The notes: generated by a model from the letters alone, not told the origin. A stretch of 64,000 nucleotides of DNA from Thermithiobacillus tepidarius DSM 3134 (GCF_000423825.1 NZ_AUIS01000005.1:1-64000), one strand, 5' to 3'; shown: positions 8,293-17,987, numbered from the stretch's first letter. Program-made: numbers and translations.

Positions 8293-8957
8293 GCTGGGAC
8301 GAGATCCGCAACCTGCAGCCCGACGACTTCTTCCGCTGGCCGCTGAAGACCCAGTTGGGCGCCGTGGCCGTGGTGGCCCTGTTTCTGGGCATTTTTTTCT
8401 ATCTGTTCCTGCTCAAGCCCCTCAACGAGCAATATGCTTCGCTGCAGGGCGAGGAGGAGTTCCTGAAGGGCCAGGTGCGCGAAAAGCAGCGGCTGGCGGC
8501 CCACTACGACGAATACCAGCAGCAGCTCAAGGAGATCGAGCGGCGCCTGCGGCTCATGCTGCGGCAGTTGCCCAGCCAGACGGAGATCCCCTCGCTGCTG
8601 GACGACATCACCCTGGCGGGGCGCAGTCGCGGCCTCGATTTCGAGCTGTTCCAGCCGCTGCCCGAGCAGGCCTTGGAGTTCAATGCCGAAGTGCCGGTCA
8701 AGATCAAGGTGCTGGGCGGCTACGACGCCATGGGCAATTTCGCCGCCGCGGTTGCCGCGATGCCGCGCATCGTCACCCTGCACGACCTGGACATCAAGCG
8801 CGTGGCCGATGCCGGCGCCGCCGCCACTGCCCCCGCCCAGAGCGGCGCCGCGGGCGCCGAAGTACTGCGGCTGGAATGCACGGCCAAGACCTATCGCTAC
8901 CTGGACGAGGCGGAAGTCAAGGCCCGCGCCCAGGCCCAGAAGGAGGCGAAGTCATGA
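8289..8957 (+). CDS. pilO: Type IV pilus assembly protein PilO
   Basis: Partner of PilN in the inner-membrane alignment subcomplex. A short cytoplasmic N-terminus is followed by one membrane segment (about residues 25-47), a charged coiled coil (about 50-95, REKQRLAAHYDEYQQQ) and a periplasmic ferredoxin-like domain with the characteristic LPSQTEIPSLLDDIT segment. It overlaps pilN by 4 bases and pilP by 4 bases. Length 222 residues, slightly longer than average because of a low-complexity Ala-rich insert near 180 and a Lys/Ala-rich tail. Confidence 0.95.
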   Translation: MSWDEIRNLQPDDFFRWPLKTQLGAVAVVALFLGIFFYLFLLKPLNEQYASLQGEEEFLKGQVREKQRLAAHYDEYQQQLKEIERRLRLMLRQLPSQTEIPSLLDDITLAGRSRGLDFELFQPLPEQALEFNAEVPVKIKVLGGYDAMGNFAAAVAAMPRIVTLHDLDIKRVADAGAAATAPAQSGAAGAEVLRLECTAKTYRYLDEAEVKARAQAQKEAKS

Positions 8958-9541
8958 AGCAATCCAAGCCCCGCCCGCACAGGTCGGCAGCCGCCGTGCT
9001 TGCCCGCGGCGCCGCCTGCGCTCTCGGTTTCGCCGTGCTGGCCGGCTGCGGCAGCTCGGATGATAACCTGGCGGATCTGCGCCAGTTCGTGGCGGAGGGG
9101 GCGGGCAAGACGAAAAAGATCGAGCCCCTGCCCGAGCCGCCCCTGCCCAGCATCATCGCCTACACGGGCGAGGACGGCCGCAATCCCTTCACCAGTTTCG
9201 AGGAAAGCCGCCGGCGCGAGCGGGCCATGGAAATCGCCAAGGGGCCCAAGCCCAACCCCAATCGCCCGCGCCAGCCCCTGGAAGAGTTCGACCTGGCCAG
9301 CCTGACCCTGGTCGGCATCGTGCATGACGTCCAGCACCGCCCCTGGGCCATCATCAAGGGGCCGGACAACAATACCTATCGGATCACGCGGGGCAGCTAC
9401 CTGGGCAAAAACGAAGGACAGGTGATCGACATCATCCAGAAGCCGGGAGAAGCGACCCTGCGCATCGTGGAGCTGGTGCCCAGCCTGGACGGCGGCTTCG
9501 AAAAGCGGGAGCAACGCCTGGCAATGAACCGGATGCCCTGA
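8954..9541 (+). CDS. pilP: Type IV pilus lipoprotein PilP
   Basis: Inner-membrane lipoprotein connecting the PilN/PilO complex to the secretin PilQ. The start at 8954 has an AGGAGG site 7 bases upstream and overlaps the pilO stop. A Lys/Arg-rich n-region and hydrophobic core lead to the lipobox LAGC (Cys near residue 32). The mature part shows GEDGRNPF and the C-terminal beta domain (LTLVGIVHDVQHRPWAII...), which binds the PilQ N0 region. 195 residues, slightly above the usual 175-180. Confidence 0.93.
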   Translation: MKQSKPRPHRSAAAVLARGAACALGFAVLAGCGSSDDNLADLRQFVAEGAGKTKKIEPLPEPPLPSIIAYTGEDGRNPFTSFEESRRRERAMEIAKGPKPNPNRPRQPLEEFDLASLTLVGIVHDVQHRPWAIIKGPDNNTYRITRGSYLGKNEGQVIDIIQKPGEATLRIVELVPSLDGGFEKREQRLAMNRMP

Positions 9542-9632
9542 CGGCGCGATCCGGCGCGGCAAGCGGCACTCGATGTGAAAAAAATAACGAAGGACCGGTG
9601 ACAAGGCCGGTTTGAGCCACAGAGGTTAGTGC

Positions 9633-11957
9633 ATGAACAAAGCAAAACAACAAGACCGACGGAAGTCGTCCCAGGCACACGCGGCCCCGCTGCTGCCGCA
9701 CCATGCGCGGCGCCCCCTGCGCCTGGCCCTGGTCTTGCTCGGCATCGGCGCCCTGCCCGCTCTCGCCGCCATCGAGCCCCCGGTTCAGCCTGCCGCCGCC
9801 AGCCAGGCCGCAGCGGGCCAGGCGGCGCTCATCGACGGGCTGGTGCAGCAGCAGGGTGCCAGGGGCGGGATCCTGATCCAGGCGCGCCAGCGGCCCGACT
9901 ACGATGTCAACGTGCTGGACGACGGCCGGCGGGTGCAGATCGACTTCCTGAACACCCGCTTCGGCCCGGCCGTGCAGCCGGTCAGGGGCAGCGGCAACGT
10001 GCAGCTCATCAAACCCAGCAATCTGCCCGCCTCTCACACGGCCCGCCTGGAGCTCCTGCTCAATCAGCCCATGCCGGTGATGGTCGAACCCGCGGCCAGC
10101 GGCTATCGCATCGCTTTCGCCTCTGCCTTCGCCACCGCGCCCGCAGCGCCGGTGTCCGCCGCCCAGGCGGCATCCGTGCCGCCGGCGGGCGCCGTCAGCC
10201 CGGCGACGCCCGCCATCGCCGACATGACCTTCCACCGCGGCGCGAACAATGCCGGCCGCATGGAGATCCAAGTCGCCCAGGGCACGCCCTCGCCCGACGT
10301 GCAGCGGCAGGGCGACCGCCTCCTGGTGGATCTGCCCAATACCCGCTTGCCCGCCCATTTGGAGCGCCGGCTGGACGTCACCGAGTTCGGCACGCCGGTG
10401 CGCACCGTGGACAGCTATCAGCGCGGCCGGGACACCCGGCTCGTCTTCACCGTGCCCGCCGCCTTCGACTATACCGCCTATCAGGTAGGCAGCAAATTGG
10501 TGGTGGAGGTCAAGCCGCGCGCGCTGTCCCGCGCCGACGATCCGTCCAAGGCGGAGCCGGGCAAGCCCTACACCGGGGCGCGCTTCAGCATGGACTTCCA
10601 GGCCATCGACATCCGCAACGCCCTGCAGGTGATCGCCGACTTCACCGGCCTGAACATCGTCATGGCCGACAACGTGACCGGCACCCTGACCATGCGCCTG
10701 AAGAACGTGCCCTGGGATCAGGCCCTGGACGTGATCCTGGAATCCAAGGGGCTCGGCATGCGGCGGGACGGCAACGTGATCTGGGTGGCGCCGCAAAAGG
10801 ACCTGGACGCGGCCGAAGAGGCGCGGCTCAAGGCCGAGCAAAGCAAGATCAAGCTGGAGCCGCTCGTCACCGAGCTGATCCAGGTCAACTACGCCAAGGC
10901 GGAGGAGCTGGCCGAGCTGCTCAAGGCGAGCTCCGGCACGAGCACCACCACCAGCCGCACCAACACCAGCCTGGACGGCACCCGCCAGGAAACGGAAACC
11001 TACCGCACCGGCCTGCTCACGTCTCTGGGCCTGAGCGGCCAACTGGGCAACAACCTGTTGTCCGAGCGCGGCGCGGTGACGGTGGACAACCGCACCAACT
11101 CCCTGCTCGTCAAGGAAACCCCCAGCAACCTGGCCAACATCAAGCTGCTGATCGCGAAGCTCGACCGGCCGGTGCGCCAGATCATGATCGAAAGTCGCAT
11201 CGTGGTGGCCACCACCAACGCCAGCCGCTCCTTGGGCGTGCAATGGGGCGGCAGCTACAACGACACCACCGGCTACGACTTCCCCTACTCCATCGACCTG
11301 TCCGGCGCCTATGCGGGCGGCCAGGTCGGCGGCGCCCGGGGCGTGGTCACCCCCTCGCCCGTGGTCAACTTCCCGGCCACCCCCACCAGCGGCTTCACGC
11401 CCGCCAGCCTCGGCTTCCGCCTGGGCAGCTTCCTGGGCAACAAGATCCTCGACTTCCAGTTGTCCGCCATCGAAGCCGAAGGCCAGGGCAAGGTGGTGTC
11501 CAGCCCGCGCGTGATCACCGCCGACCAGCAGAAAGCCATTATCGAGCAGGGCAAGGAAATCCCCTACCAGCAGGCCACCAGCAGCGGTGCCACCGCCGTC
11601 AGCTTCAAGAAGGCCGTGCTGAGCCTGGAAGTCACGCCGCGCATCACCCCGGACGGCAAGGTCAATCTGGACGTCTTCGCCACCCGCGACTCCAAGGGCG
11701 AGATCGTCCCCGGCGGCGTGGCCATCGACACCCGCAAGGTCAAGACCAAGGTGCTGGTGGACAACGGCGAGACCGTGGTGATCGGCGGCATCTACGAAGA
11801 AGAGGAAAACCAGCAGGAAACCGGCGTGCCGGGCTTGAGAAAGTTGCCGCTGCTGGGCCATCTGTTCAAAAACCGGACAAGGACCAAGAACCAGACGGAA
11901 CTGCTCATCTTCCTGACACCGAAGATCCTGGATGGGCCGGTGCCGGAGTCGCGTTAA
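9633..11957 (+). CDS. pilQ: Type IV pilus outer-membrane secretin PilQ
   Basis: Forms the outer-membrane gate through which the pilus passes; also needed for DNA uptake and twitching in relatives. 774 residues: a long N-terminal region with signal peptide (about 25-47), two AMIN-type beta domains (about 65-150 and 195-290) that bind peptidoglycan, an STN/N0 domain (FSMDFQAIDIRNALQVIADFTG), the N1 domain with a Ser/Thr-rich insert (SSGTSTTTSRTNTS), and the secretin core (about 510-765, with VSSPRVITAD and the C-terminal LLIFLTPKI). AGAGG lies 7 bases before the ATG. In relatives aroK follows; here an Ig-like gene intervenes, and pilQ's frame stays open past its TAA. Confidence 0.96.
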   Translation: MNKAKQQDRRKSSQAHAAPLLPHHARRPLRLALVLLGIGALPALAAIEPPVQPAAASQAAAGQAALIDGLVQQQGARGGILIQARQRPDYDVNVLDDGRRVQIDFLNTRFGPAVQPVRGSGNVQLIKPSNLPASHTARLELLLNQPMPVMVEPAASGYRIAFASAFATAPAAPVSAAQAASVPPAGAVSPATPAIADMTFHRGANNAGRMEIQVAQGTPSPDVQRQGDRLLVDLPNTRLPAHLERRLDVTEFGTPVRTVDSYQRGRDTRLVFTVPAAFDYTAYQVGSKLVVEVKPRALSRADDPSKAEPGKPYTGARFSMDFQAIDIRNALQVIADFTGLNIVMADNVTGTLTMRLKNVPWDQALDVILESKGLGMRRDGNVIWVAPQKDLDAAEEARLKAEQSKIKLEPLVTELIQVNYAKAEELAELLKASSGTSTTTSRTNTSLDGTRQETETYRTGLLTSLGLSGQLGNNLLSERGAVTVDNRTNSLLVKETPSNLANIKLLIAKLDRPVRQIMIESRIVVATTNASRSLGVQWGGSYNDTTGYDFPYSIDLSGAYAGGQVGGARGVVTPSPVVNFPATPTSGFTPASLGFRLGSFLGNKILDFQLSAIEAEGQGKVVSSPRVITADQQKAIIEQGKEIPYQQATSSGATAVSFKKAVLSLEVTPRITPDGKVNLDVFATRDSKGEIVPGGVAIDTRKVKTKVLVDNGETVVIGGIYEEEENQQETGVPGLRKLPLLGHLFKNRTRTKNQTELLIFLTPKILDGPVPESR

Positions 11958-11993
11958 GCGCAACTGACACAGTGTGGCGCCCCTGCTTTTGCG

Positions 11994-13859
11994 ATGCTCT
12001 TGCTGCAGGTATGCGGGAGTGCGGGCAGCAGCACCGCACCAACCGCTTCCGGCGTGGATGGCGTAACAGGGGTTACCCTCGCAACCAGCAAAACGAGCGT
12101 CAAATCGGATAATTCAGACAGCGCGACCGTTATTGCAACCGTTCTGGGTGTGGGAAATTCGGCCATGGCCGGTGTACCCGTCACCTTCAGCGCAAGCGGG
12201 GGACAGATCAGCGCTTCGACGGTAACCACTGACGCCAGCGGCAGGGCCACCGTGAGCTTCTCTTCCGGCACCCTCGACAAGAGCAACCGGACGGTGACTG
12301 TCACCGCTTCCGTCAACGGCACCAGCAGTGCCCAGATTCCCGTTCAGATCCAAGGGTCGACGCTGAAGCTGAGTGTGGATACTACCAGCATCGTCAGCAA
12401 CGGAACGTCTCCCGCCACGCTGACGGTGACCGCCAAGGATGCCAGCGGCAATCCGGTCTACAATGCGCCGGTGACGTTGTCGCTGGCCAATAACCCGGGT
12501 GACGGCTCGGCCACCTTGTCGCCCGTATCCGGCAACACGGATGTGAATGGGCGAATGACGGCCACAGTGACGGGTACCAGGGCGGGTCCGATCACCGTGA
12601 ATGTCAGTGCCTTGGGAACCGCCGCCGCCCAATCGCTCACGGTCAGCGATGCGGGCAGCGAATTCAAGATCGTATCGCCTGTGGCTGACCCGATCGCGGC
12701 AAGTTTGAATTCTGCGCTCGCTTTCACTGTCCAGGCGCTTCCCGGTCAAGTCAAAGTGCGCTTTGCAAGCACTTTGGGCAAGTGGTCGGAAAACGGGGCT
12801 TCTGTTTATGACGCGACAGTGGTCGGGGGTACGGCAACGGCCACCCTGTCCTCGACGAATGCGGGGGTGGCCAACGTGCAGGCCCAAGGCATTGACGCGG
12901 GAGGCAACGTCACCGACTCCGATGGCCATACGGTCACCTTCACCTCCAGCGTGGCGGCAACCATCACGCTGCAGTCCAACGTGAACGTGCTGGCGCCCAG
13001 CACTGGCGGGACCACCAATTCGGCCGTGCTGACCGCCACGGTCAGAGATGCCAGCAACCAGCTGGTGGGCAACGCGCCGGTCGCCTTTTCCATCGTAAAT
13101 CCCACGGGCGGTGGCGAAACCATATCGCCGGTCGTGCAGTTGACCTCGGCTAATACCAGCGCGCCGCTGGGCCAAGCCAATGCGACCTTTACTTCGGGCT
13201 CGCTGCCGTCCGGGGCCGGCGGGGTGACCGTGGTGGCGACTGTCGTGGGCACATCGATATCCGCGAGTACCAAAATCGTCATTGGCAATACCGCCGGGTC
13301 CGTGGTGATCGGGCAGGCTTCCAAGGTGGTGGTGCCCAACACGACCACCTACCAGTTGCCCATGTCGGTGCTCGTGGCTGATTCCAACGGCAATCCGGTG
13401 GCGAATACCACCGTCAATCTGAGCGCCTGGCCAGTACAGTATCAGACCGGCACTTATGCTCATGATAGCGCGGGGGCGTGTACGGTCACCAATGACGATG
13501 GGATCAACAATACCACCAGCGGCGACCTCCTGATTGGCGGCATCACTGGCACTTTCAACAATGAAGACGTCAATGAGAACCTGATGCTGGATGCAGGCGA
13601 GGATTTGAATGGCGATGGCGTGTTGACGCCGCCCAATTCGGCGGTGGGCTCGCTGCCGGCCACGGTGACCACCGACAGCAACGGCGTGGCCAATTTCAAC
13701 CTGACCTATCTGAAGCAAAGCGGCACCTGGATCGTGGCGCGCATCAGGGCCAAGACGCAGGTGCAAGGCACGGAGGCGACTTCGAGCATAAACTTCGTAC
13801 TGCCGGTGGCGCAGGACGAGTTGAGAGCGTGTGACTTGCCCAACTCCACTTACCGGTAG
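11994..13859 (+). CDS. Secreted-type protein of Ig-like (Big_1/invasin-like) repeats
   Basis: About 621 residues made almost wholly of beta-sandwich repeats like bacterial Ig-like (Big_1) domains: repeats start near residues 25, 125, 225, 330 and 440 and carry signatures such as VPVTFSASGG and DASGRATVSF, with G-x-A-T-V-T strands. Near residue 525 an acidic stretch (NENLMLDAGEDLNGDGVLTP) resembles a Ca-binding loop. Such proteins are usually surface or periplasmic adhesins. The N-terminus is odd: MLLLQVCGSAGSS looks like the tail of a lipoprotein signal, but there is no basic n-region, Val precedes the Cys, and no ribosome site is visible. Base use is less GC-rich than its neighbours. It may be coupled to pilQ. 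Function unknown. Confidence 0.8.
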   Translation: MLLLQVCGSAGSSTAPTASGVDGVTGVTLATSKTSVKSDNSDSATVIATVLGVGNSAMAGVPVTFSASGGQISASTVTTDASGRATVSFSSGTLDKSNRTVTVTASVNGTSSAQIPVQIQGSTLKLSVDTTSIVSNGTSPATLTVTAKDASGNPVYNAPVTLSLANNPGDGSATLSPVSGNTDVNGRMTATVTGTRAGPITVNVSALGTAAAQSLTVSDAGSEFKIVSPVADPIAASLNSALAFTVQALPGQVKVRFASTLGKWSENGASVYDATVVGGTATATLSSTNAGVANVQAQGIDAGGNVTDSDGHTVTFTSSVAATITLQSNVNVLAPSTGGTTNSAVLTATVRDASNQLVGNAPVAFSIVNPTGGGETISPVVQLTSANTSAPLGQANATFTSGSLPSGAGGVTVVATVVGTSISASTKIVIGNTAGSVVIGQASKVVVPNTTTYQLPMSVLVADSNGNPVANTTVNLSAWPVQYQTGTYAHDSAGACTVTNDDGINNTTSGDLLIGGITGTFNNEDVNENLMLDAGEDLNGDGVLTPPNSAVGSLPATVTTDSNGVANFNLTYLKQSGTWIVARIRAKTQVQGTEATSSINFVLPVAQDELRACDLPNSTYR

Positions 13860-13887
13860 GAGTGAAACCAAACAGTGAAACTGCTCT

Positions 13888-13912
13888 ATACCCCGCCCTT
13901 GTGGCGGGGTAT
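13888..13912 (+). terminator. Hairpin after the Ig-like gene, possible terminator
   Basis: ATACCCCGCC (13888-13897) and GGCGGGGTAT (13903-13912) are exact reverse complements around a 5-base loop. Only a weak T-rich tail (CCTTGTTG) follows, so termination efficiency is uncertain. It lies 28 bases after the Ig-like gene stop and would separate the pil transcript from aroK. Confidence 0.6.
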
Positions 13913-14013
13913 CCTTGTTGAAATGCCTGCGTGACGAGCAGTTCGGCAGCGGTATGGCGAATGAGCGCCAAACTGCCATGAGGGTTTCAATTTCAGCTAT
14001 CCGTGTGAATCGC

Positions 14014-14550
14014 ATGCAAAGCGTCATCCTCATCGGCCCCATGGGGGCCGGCAAGTCCACGGTCGGCCGGCTTTTAGCCGGCCGACTGCATTTGCCGTTT
14101 TACGATTCCGACAGCGTGATCGTGCAGCGCACCGGGGTGTCGATTCCGACCATCTTCGAGATCGAGGGCGAGGACGGCTTCCGGGCCCGGGAGGCGCGGG
14201 TGCTGGCGGACCTGGCCGGGATGGGGCCCATGGTGCTGGCGACGGGCGGCGGCATCGTGCTGCGGCCGGAAAACCGGGCGCGGCTCAAGGCCATGGGCCG
14301 GGTGGTGTATCTGGACGTGAGCGTGGACGAGCAGTTGCGGCGGGTGCGCATGGACAGCAATCGTCCGCTGCTGCAGGTGGCCGACCCGCGCGCGCGCCTG
14401 GAAACGCTGCAAGGCGAGCGGGCGCCGCTCTATCGCGAGCTGGCGGATCTGACGCTGCGGACCGACGGGTTGCGGGCCGAGCAGGTGGTGGGCCAGATCG
14501 TGAAATTCCTGAAGGACGACGGAGCGGACGGCGGTTGCGGAAAAGCGTAA
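14014..14550 (+). CDS. aroK: Shikimate kinase
   Basis: Phosphorylates shikimate to shikimate 3-phosphate in the aromatic amino acid pathway. The P-loop GPMGAGKST is near residue 8, the shikimate-binding DSD near 32 (FYDSDSVI), the Arg of ... DGFRAREA near 55, and the GGG motif near 77 (ATGGGIVL). The frame is open from 13915, but the conserved N-terminus [15 protein letters not shown] gives the start at 14014 (178 residues, the usual size); GTG at 14005 is an alternative. No clear ribosome site is visible before either. aroB follows 14 bases after the stop. Confidence 0.95.
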   Translation: MQSVILIGPMGAGKSTVGRLLAGRLHLPFYDSDSVIVQRTGVSIPTIFEIEGEDGFRAREARVLADLAGMGPMVLATGGGIVLRPENRARLKAMGRVVYLDVSVDEQLRRVRMDSNRPLLQVADPRARLETLQGERAPLYRELADLTLRTDGLRAEQVVGQIVKFLKDDGADGGCGKA

Positions 14551-14564
14551 AAGGTGTAAGGATC

Positions 14565-15686
14565 ATGCCTCGTACGTCCGACTGCATTTCCAAGACCATG
14601 AGAACCTTGACCGTCGAGCTAGGCCCTCGCGCCTATCCCATTCATATCGGCGCGGGCCTGCTGTGCCGGCCCGAGCTGCTGGAGCCCGCCCTGGGCAAGG
14701 GCCCCGTGGCCGTGGTGACCAACACCACGGTGGGGCCGCTGTACCTGCCGACCCTGCGCGAGACCCTGCAGGCCATGGGCCGGGAGCCCGTGGTGATCGA
14801 GCTGCCCGACGGCGAACAGTACAAGACGCTGGCCGCCATCGAGCAGATCGTGGACCAACTGCTGGCCCATGGCTGCGACCGCAGCACCACCCTGCTCGCC
14901 CTCGGCGGCGGCGTGGTGGGCGACATCACCGGCTTCGCGGCTTCCGTGTACCAGCGCGGCGTGCCCTTCGTGCAGATTCCCACGACGCTGCTGGCCCAGG
15001 TGGATTCCTCGGTGGGCGGCAAGACCGGGGTCAATCATCCGCGCGGCAAGAACATGATCGGCACCTTCTATCAGCCCCGTGCCGTGCTGATCGACACGGA
15101 TACGCTGAAGACGCTGCCGGAGCGGGAGTATCGCTCGGGCATCGCCGAGGTCATCAAGTACGGGCTCATCGTCGACCAGGGCTTCTTCAACTACCTGGAG
15201 GACAACATGGACGCCCTGCTGGCCCAGGAGCCGGGGGTGCTCGCTCACGTGATCGAGCAGTCCTGCGCCGACAAGGCCTGGGTGGTGGCCAAGGACGAGA
15301 CCGAGGGCGGCCTGCGCGCCATCCTGAACCTGGGGCACACCTTCGGCCATGCCATCGAGGCGGCCACCGGCTACGGCACCTACCTGCACGGCGAGGCGGT
15401 GGCCATCGGCATGGCCATGGCCGCGGACCTGTCGCGGCGCCTGGATCTCCTGCGCGAAAGCGAGCAGAGTGCCATCTATCGCCTGATCAAGCGCGCCGGG
15501 CTGCCGACCGCGGCCCCGGCCCTGCCGGTGGCCGACTATCTGCGCTACATGCGCGTGGACAAGAAGGCGCAGGAAGGGCGCATGCGCTTCGTGCTGCTGA
15601 CCGCCATCGGCGAGGCGACCATCACCGGCGATGTCCCGGAGGCGGCGGTGATCGAGGCGATACAATCCCACATGGAGGGTCGATGA
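14565..15686 (+). CDS. aroB: 3-dehydroquinate synthase
   Basis: NAD- and metal-dependent cyclisation of DAHP to 3-dehydroquinate, step two of the shikimate pathway. Visible motifs: DGEQYKTL, the nucleotide-binding [17 protein letters not shown], the [13 protein letters not shown] segment, the metal-binding [13 protein letters not shown] and [10 protein letters not shown]. The start at 14565 has AAGG about 5 bases upstream; ATG 14598 (MRTLTVELG) is the start most homologues would suggest. The stop overlaps the thyX start by 4 bases. Confidence 0.96.
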   Translation: MPRTSDCISKTMRTLTVELGPRAYPIHIGAGLLCRPELLEPALGKGPVAVVTNTTVGPLYLPTLRETLQAMGREPVVIELPDGEQYKTLAAIEQIVDQLLAHGCDRSTTLLALGGGVVGDITGFAASVYQRGVPFVQIPTTLLAQVDSSVGGKTGVNHPRGKNMIGTFYQPRAVLIDTDTLKTLPEREYRSGIAEVIKYGLIVDQGFFNYLEDNMDALLAQEPGVLAHVIEQSCADKAWVVAKDETEGGLRAILNLGHTFGHAIEAATGYGTYLHGEAVAIGMAMAADLSRRLDLLRESEQSAIYRLIKRAGLPTAAPALPVADYLRYMRVDKKAQEGRMRFVLLTAIGEATITGDVPEAAVIEAIQSHMEGR

Positions 15687-16495
15687 GCTTCACGCTGAAC
15701 AAGCCCACCCAGGAGCTGGCCGACGAGGTGGCGCTGCGCTGCGAGCTGAATCCCGCCGGCACGCGCCGCATCGGCAACTTCGGCTTCATCGAGCTGGAGG
15801 ATGCCTGGGGGGATGAGGCGACCATCGTCAACACGGCGCGCATCAGCTCCACCAACAAGCGCCTGCGTTCTTTGGCGGACTTCACCGACAAGGACCGCGC
15901 CCTGCTCTACCTGCTCCTGAAGGACAACCACGGCACGCCCTTCGAGACCGTCTACTTCCGCTATCGCTTCATCGCGCCCATCTTCGTGCTGCGCCAGTGG
16001 GTCAAGCATCGGGTCAGCTCCTGGAACGAGTTCTCCATGCGCTACCGCAAGCCCATTTCCATGGCCTATGTCCCCGATGTCGAGGCGCGGCGCGTGGACG
16101 GCTTCGAGGTGCTGGACGAGGCAGCGGTGGCCGAGTACGAAGCCCTGATGGCGCAGCTCTTCGACTGGTACGAGCGCCAGTACGAGCAGGCCTGCCAGCG
16201 CATCGACGCCGCCCGGGCGGCAGGCGAAATCCCCCAGAAAGAGGGTGGCCGCGATCCGTTCCGCGGCCGGGCGCGGGAGCTTTTGCGCAACGTGACGCCG
16301 GTGGCGGCCTACTCGGATGTCTACTGGACCATCAATTTCCGCAGCCTGATGAACTTCTTCAACCTGCGGCGCAAGCCCGACGCCCAATACGAGATCCGCC
16401 AGTACGCCGACGCCGCCTTCGAGCTCTTCGCCGCGCGCATGCCGCTGCTGGCGGAGACCATGATGCAGGTGCTGCATGAGAAGGACGGGCAGTGA
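15683..16495 (+). CDS. thyX: Flavin-dependent thymidylate synthase ThyX
   Basis: Methylates dUMP to dTMP with methylene-tetrahydrofolate using FAD and NADPH, independent of ThyA. The ThyX motif RHRx7S appears as [11 protein letters not shown] near residue 107, followed by MRYRKP; the first Arg is Lys here. Other family features are [10 protein letters not shown] and the C-terminal [16 protein letters not shown] with the conserved N-x-R-S-x2-H-like region. At 270 residues it is a normal to slightly long ThyX. It overlaps aroB (ATGA) and precedes dgt, so dTMP synthesis and dGTP breakdown genes sit together. I see no thyA in the window. Confidence 0.93.
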   Translation: MSFTLNKPTQELADEVALRCELNPAGTRRIGNFGFIELEDAWGDEATIVNTARISSTNKRLRSLADFTDKDRALLYLLLKDNHGTPFETVYFRYRFIAPIFVLRQWVKHRVSSWNEFSMRYRKPISMAYVPDVEARRVDGFEVLDEAAVAEYEALMAQLFDWYERQYEQACQRIDAARAAGEIPQKEGGRDPFRGRARELLRNVTPVAAYSDVYWTINFRSLMNFFNLRRKPDAQYEIRQYADAAFELFAARMPLLAETMMQVLHEKDGQ

Positions 16496-16563
16496 GCCGC
16501 TGACGCTGCGTTGCCCCGGCCGGCCGCATGCCGTTGGCGCCGCGCCCGCGACGGCGTCCTGAC

Positions 16564-17715
16564 ATGCTGGCGCCCTACGCCGCCGATCCTGCCAAAACCC
16601 GTGGCCGGCGCCACTCCGAGGCGCCGCCTCTGGGCCGCAGCGAGTTTCAGCGCGACCGGGACCGGGTCATCCACTCCAAGGCCTTCCGGCGCCTAGAGTA
16701 CAAGACCCAGGTCTTCGTCAACCACGAGGGCGACCTGTATCGCACCCGGCTCACCCATTCCATCGAGGTGGGGCAGATCGCCCGCTCCATCGCCCGGCAA
16801 TTGGGCTTGAACGAGGATCTGACCGAAGCCATCGCCCTGGCCCATGACCTAGGGCACACGCCCTTCGGGCACGCCGGCCAGGATGCCCTGAACGCCTGCA
16901 TGCAGTCCTACGGCGGCTTCGAGCATAATCTGCAGTCGCTGCGGGTGGTGGACGAGCTGGAGGAGCGCTACGGCGCCTTCCCGGGCCTGAATCTCTGCTT
17001 CGAGACGCGCGAGGGCATCCTCAAGCACTGTTCGCCGGCGCGCGCGGCGGCGCTGGGCGAGGTGGGGCGGCGCTTCGTCGACGGCGGCCAGCCGAGCCTG
17101 GAGGCGCAGATCACCAATCTGGCCGACGAGATCGCCTACAACAATCACGACATCGACGACGGCCTGCGCTCCGGCCTGCTCACCCTGGAGCAGTTGAGCG
17201 AAGTGCCGGTATTCCGGCGGGTTTTCGAGCAGGTGCGGGCTCTCTATCCGGATGCCGGCGAGCGGGTGCTCGCTTACGAAACCATCCGGCGGCTCATCAG
17301 CCAGTTCGTCACCGATCTGGTGGAGACCACCCGGGCGCGCATCGAGGCGGCGGGGGTGGCCGGCATCGAGGACGTCCGCGCCCAGCGGGAGCCGCTGGCG
17401 ACCTATTCGCCCGCGCTGCAGGCCCAGAACCGCGAACTGAAGCAGTTTTTGCGGCGCGGGCTGTACCGCCATCCGCAGGTGCACCGCCAGAGCGAAAAGG
17501 CCAAGCGCCTGGTGACCCGCTTGTTTCAGGCGCTATTCGAGGATCCGCGCTTGCTGCCGCTCAAGCATCAGCAGCGGGTGGCGGCATTGGAGCAGGAGCA
17601 GGGGCCGGCGGGGCGCGCCCGGGTGGTGGCCGATTATATTGCCGGGATGACCGATCGTTTCGCCATCGCCGAATTCGACAGACTTTTCGATCCCCACGGA
17701 GTCACCACATGCTGA
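16564..17715 (+). CDS. dgt: dGTP triphosphohydrolase-like HD protein
   Basis: HD-superfamily enzyme that removes triphosphate from deoxynucleotides, adjusting dNTP pools. The N-terminus (RGRRHSE..., [27 protein letters not shown]) is typical of the family. Metal ligands are visible in TRLTHSIEV (His), [10 protein letters not shown] (His-Asp and His) and [15 protein letters not shown] (Asp). The frame is open from 16528, but homologues begin MLAPYA..., giving 16564 (383 residues). The stop lies inside the start of the next small gene. Confidence 0.92.
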   Translation: MLAPYAADPAKTRGRRHSEAPPLGRSEFQRDRDRVIHSKAFRRLEYKTQVFVNHEGDLYRTRLTHSIEVGQIARSIARQLGLNEDLTEAIALAHDLGHTPFGHAGQDALNACMQSYGGFEHNLQSLRVVDELEERYGAFPGLNLCFETREGILKHCSPARAAALGEVGRRFVDGGQPSLEAQITNLADEIAYNNHDIDDGLRSGLLTLEQLSEVPVFRRVFEQVRALYPDAGERVLAYETIRRLISQFVTDLVETTRARIEAAGVAGIEDVRAQREPLATYSPALQAQNRELKQFLRRGLYRHPQVHRQSEKAKRLVTRLFQALFEDPRLLPLKHQQRVAALEQEQGPAGRARVVADYIAGMTDRFAIAEFDRLFDPHGVTTC

Positions 17716-17918
17716 CGGGCTTTTTGTCGGGCGTGAGCACGGGCTTGAGCCTGCTGCTGCCCATTCTGCTGATCATTCTCATCCTGCTCTGGTTCTTCAC
17801 GCCCTTCCTGCTGCTGCGGCAAATCCGGCTGCTGGCGGAGATCCGGGACCTGCTGGCGGCGCGGGGGGCAGATGCCGCGCCCGCGGATGCCACCGACCGG
17901 GCGGAGGAGCCGCGCTGA
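17709..17918 (+). CDS. Small single-span membrane protein, unknown function
   Basis: 69 residues. One long hydrophobic segment (about residues 5-32, rich in Leu and Ile, with FFTPFLLL) is followed by a short amphipathic helix ([17 protein letters not shown]) and an acidic tail. The start overlaps the dgt stop by 7 bases (ATGCTGA), which supports real translation by coupling. I recognise no family. It could be a membrane tether or regulator, but that is speculation. Confidence 0.6.
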   Translation: MLTGFLSGVSTGLSLLLPILLIILILLWFFTPFLLLRQIRLLAEIRDLLAARGADAAPADATDRAEEPR

Positions 17919-17987
17919 GGCCGCCTCGCGCGCAACGGCGCCGCAAGGCGTCCATCAAACTTTTCTAATATTTTGGGTCTAAGTTCG

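Noticed and set aside
9432-11963. 843-codon minus-strand frame opposite pilQ
   Set aside because: Antisense to a complete PilQ; composition is repetitive and matches no family.
12114-14060. 648-codon minus-strand frame opposite the Ig-like gene
   Set aside because: The plus-strand product shows clear repeating Ig-like signatures; the minus product has none.
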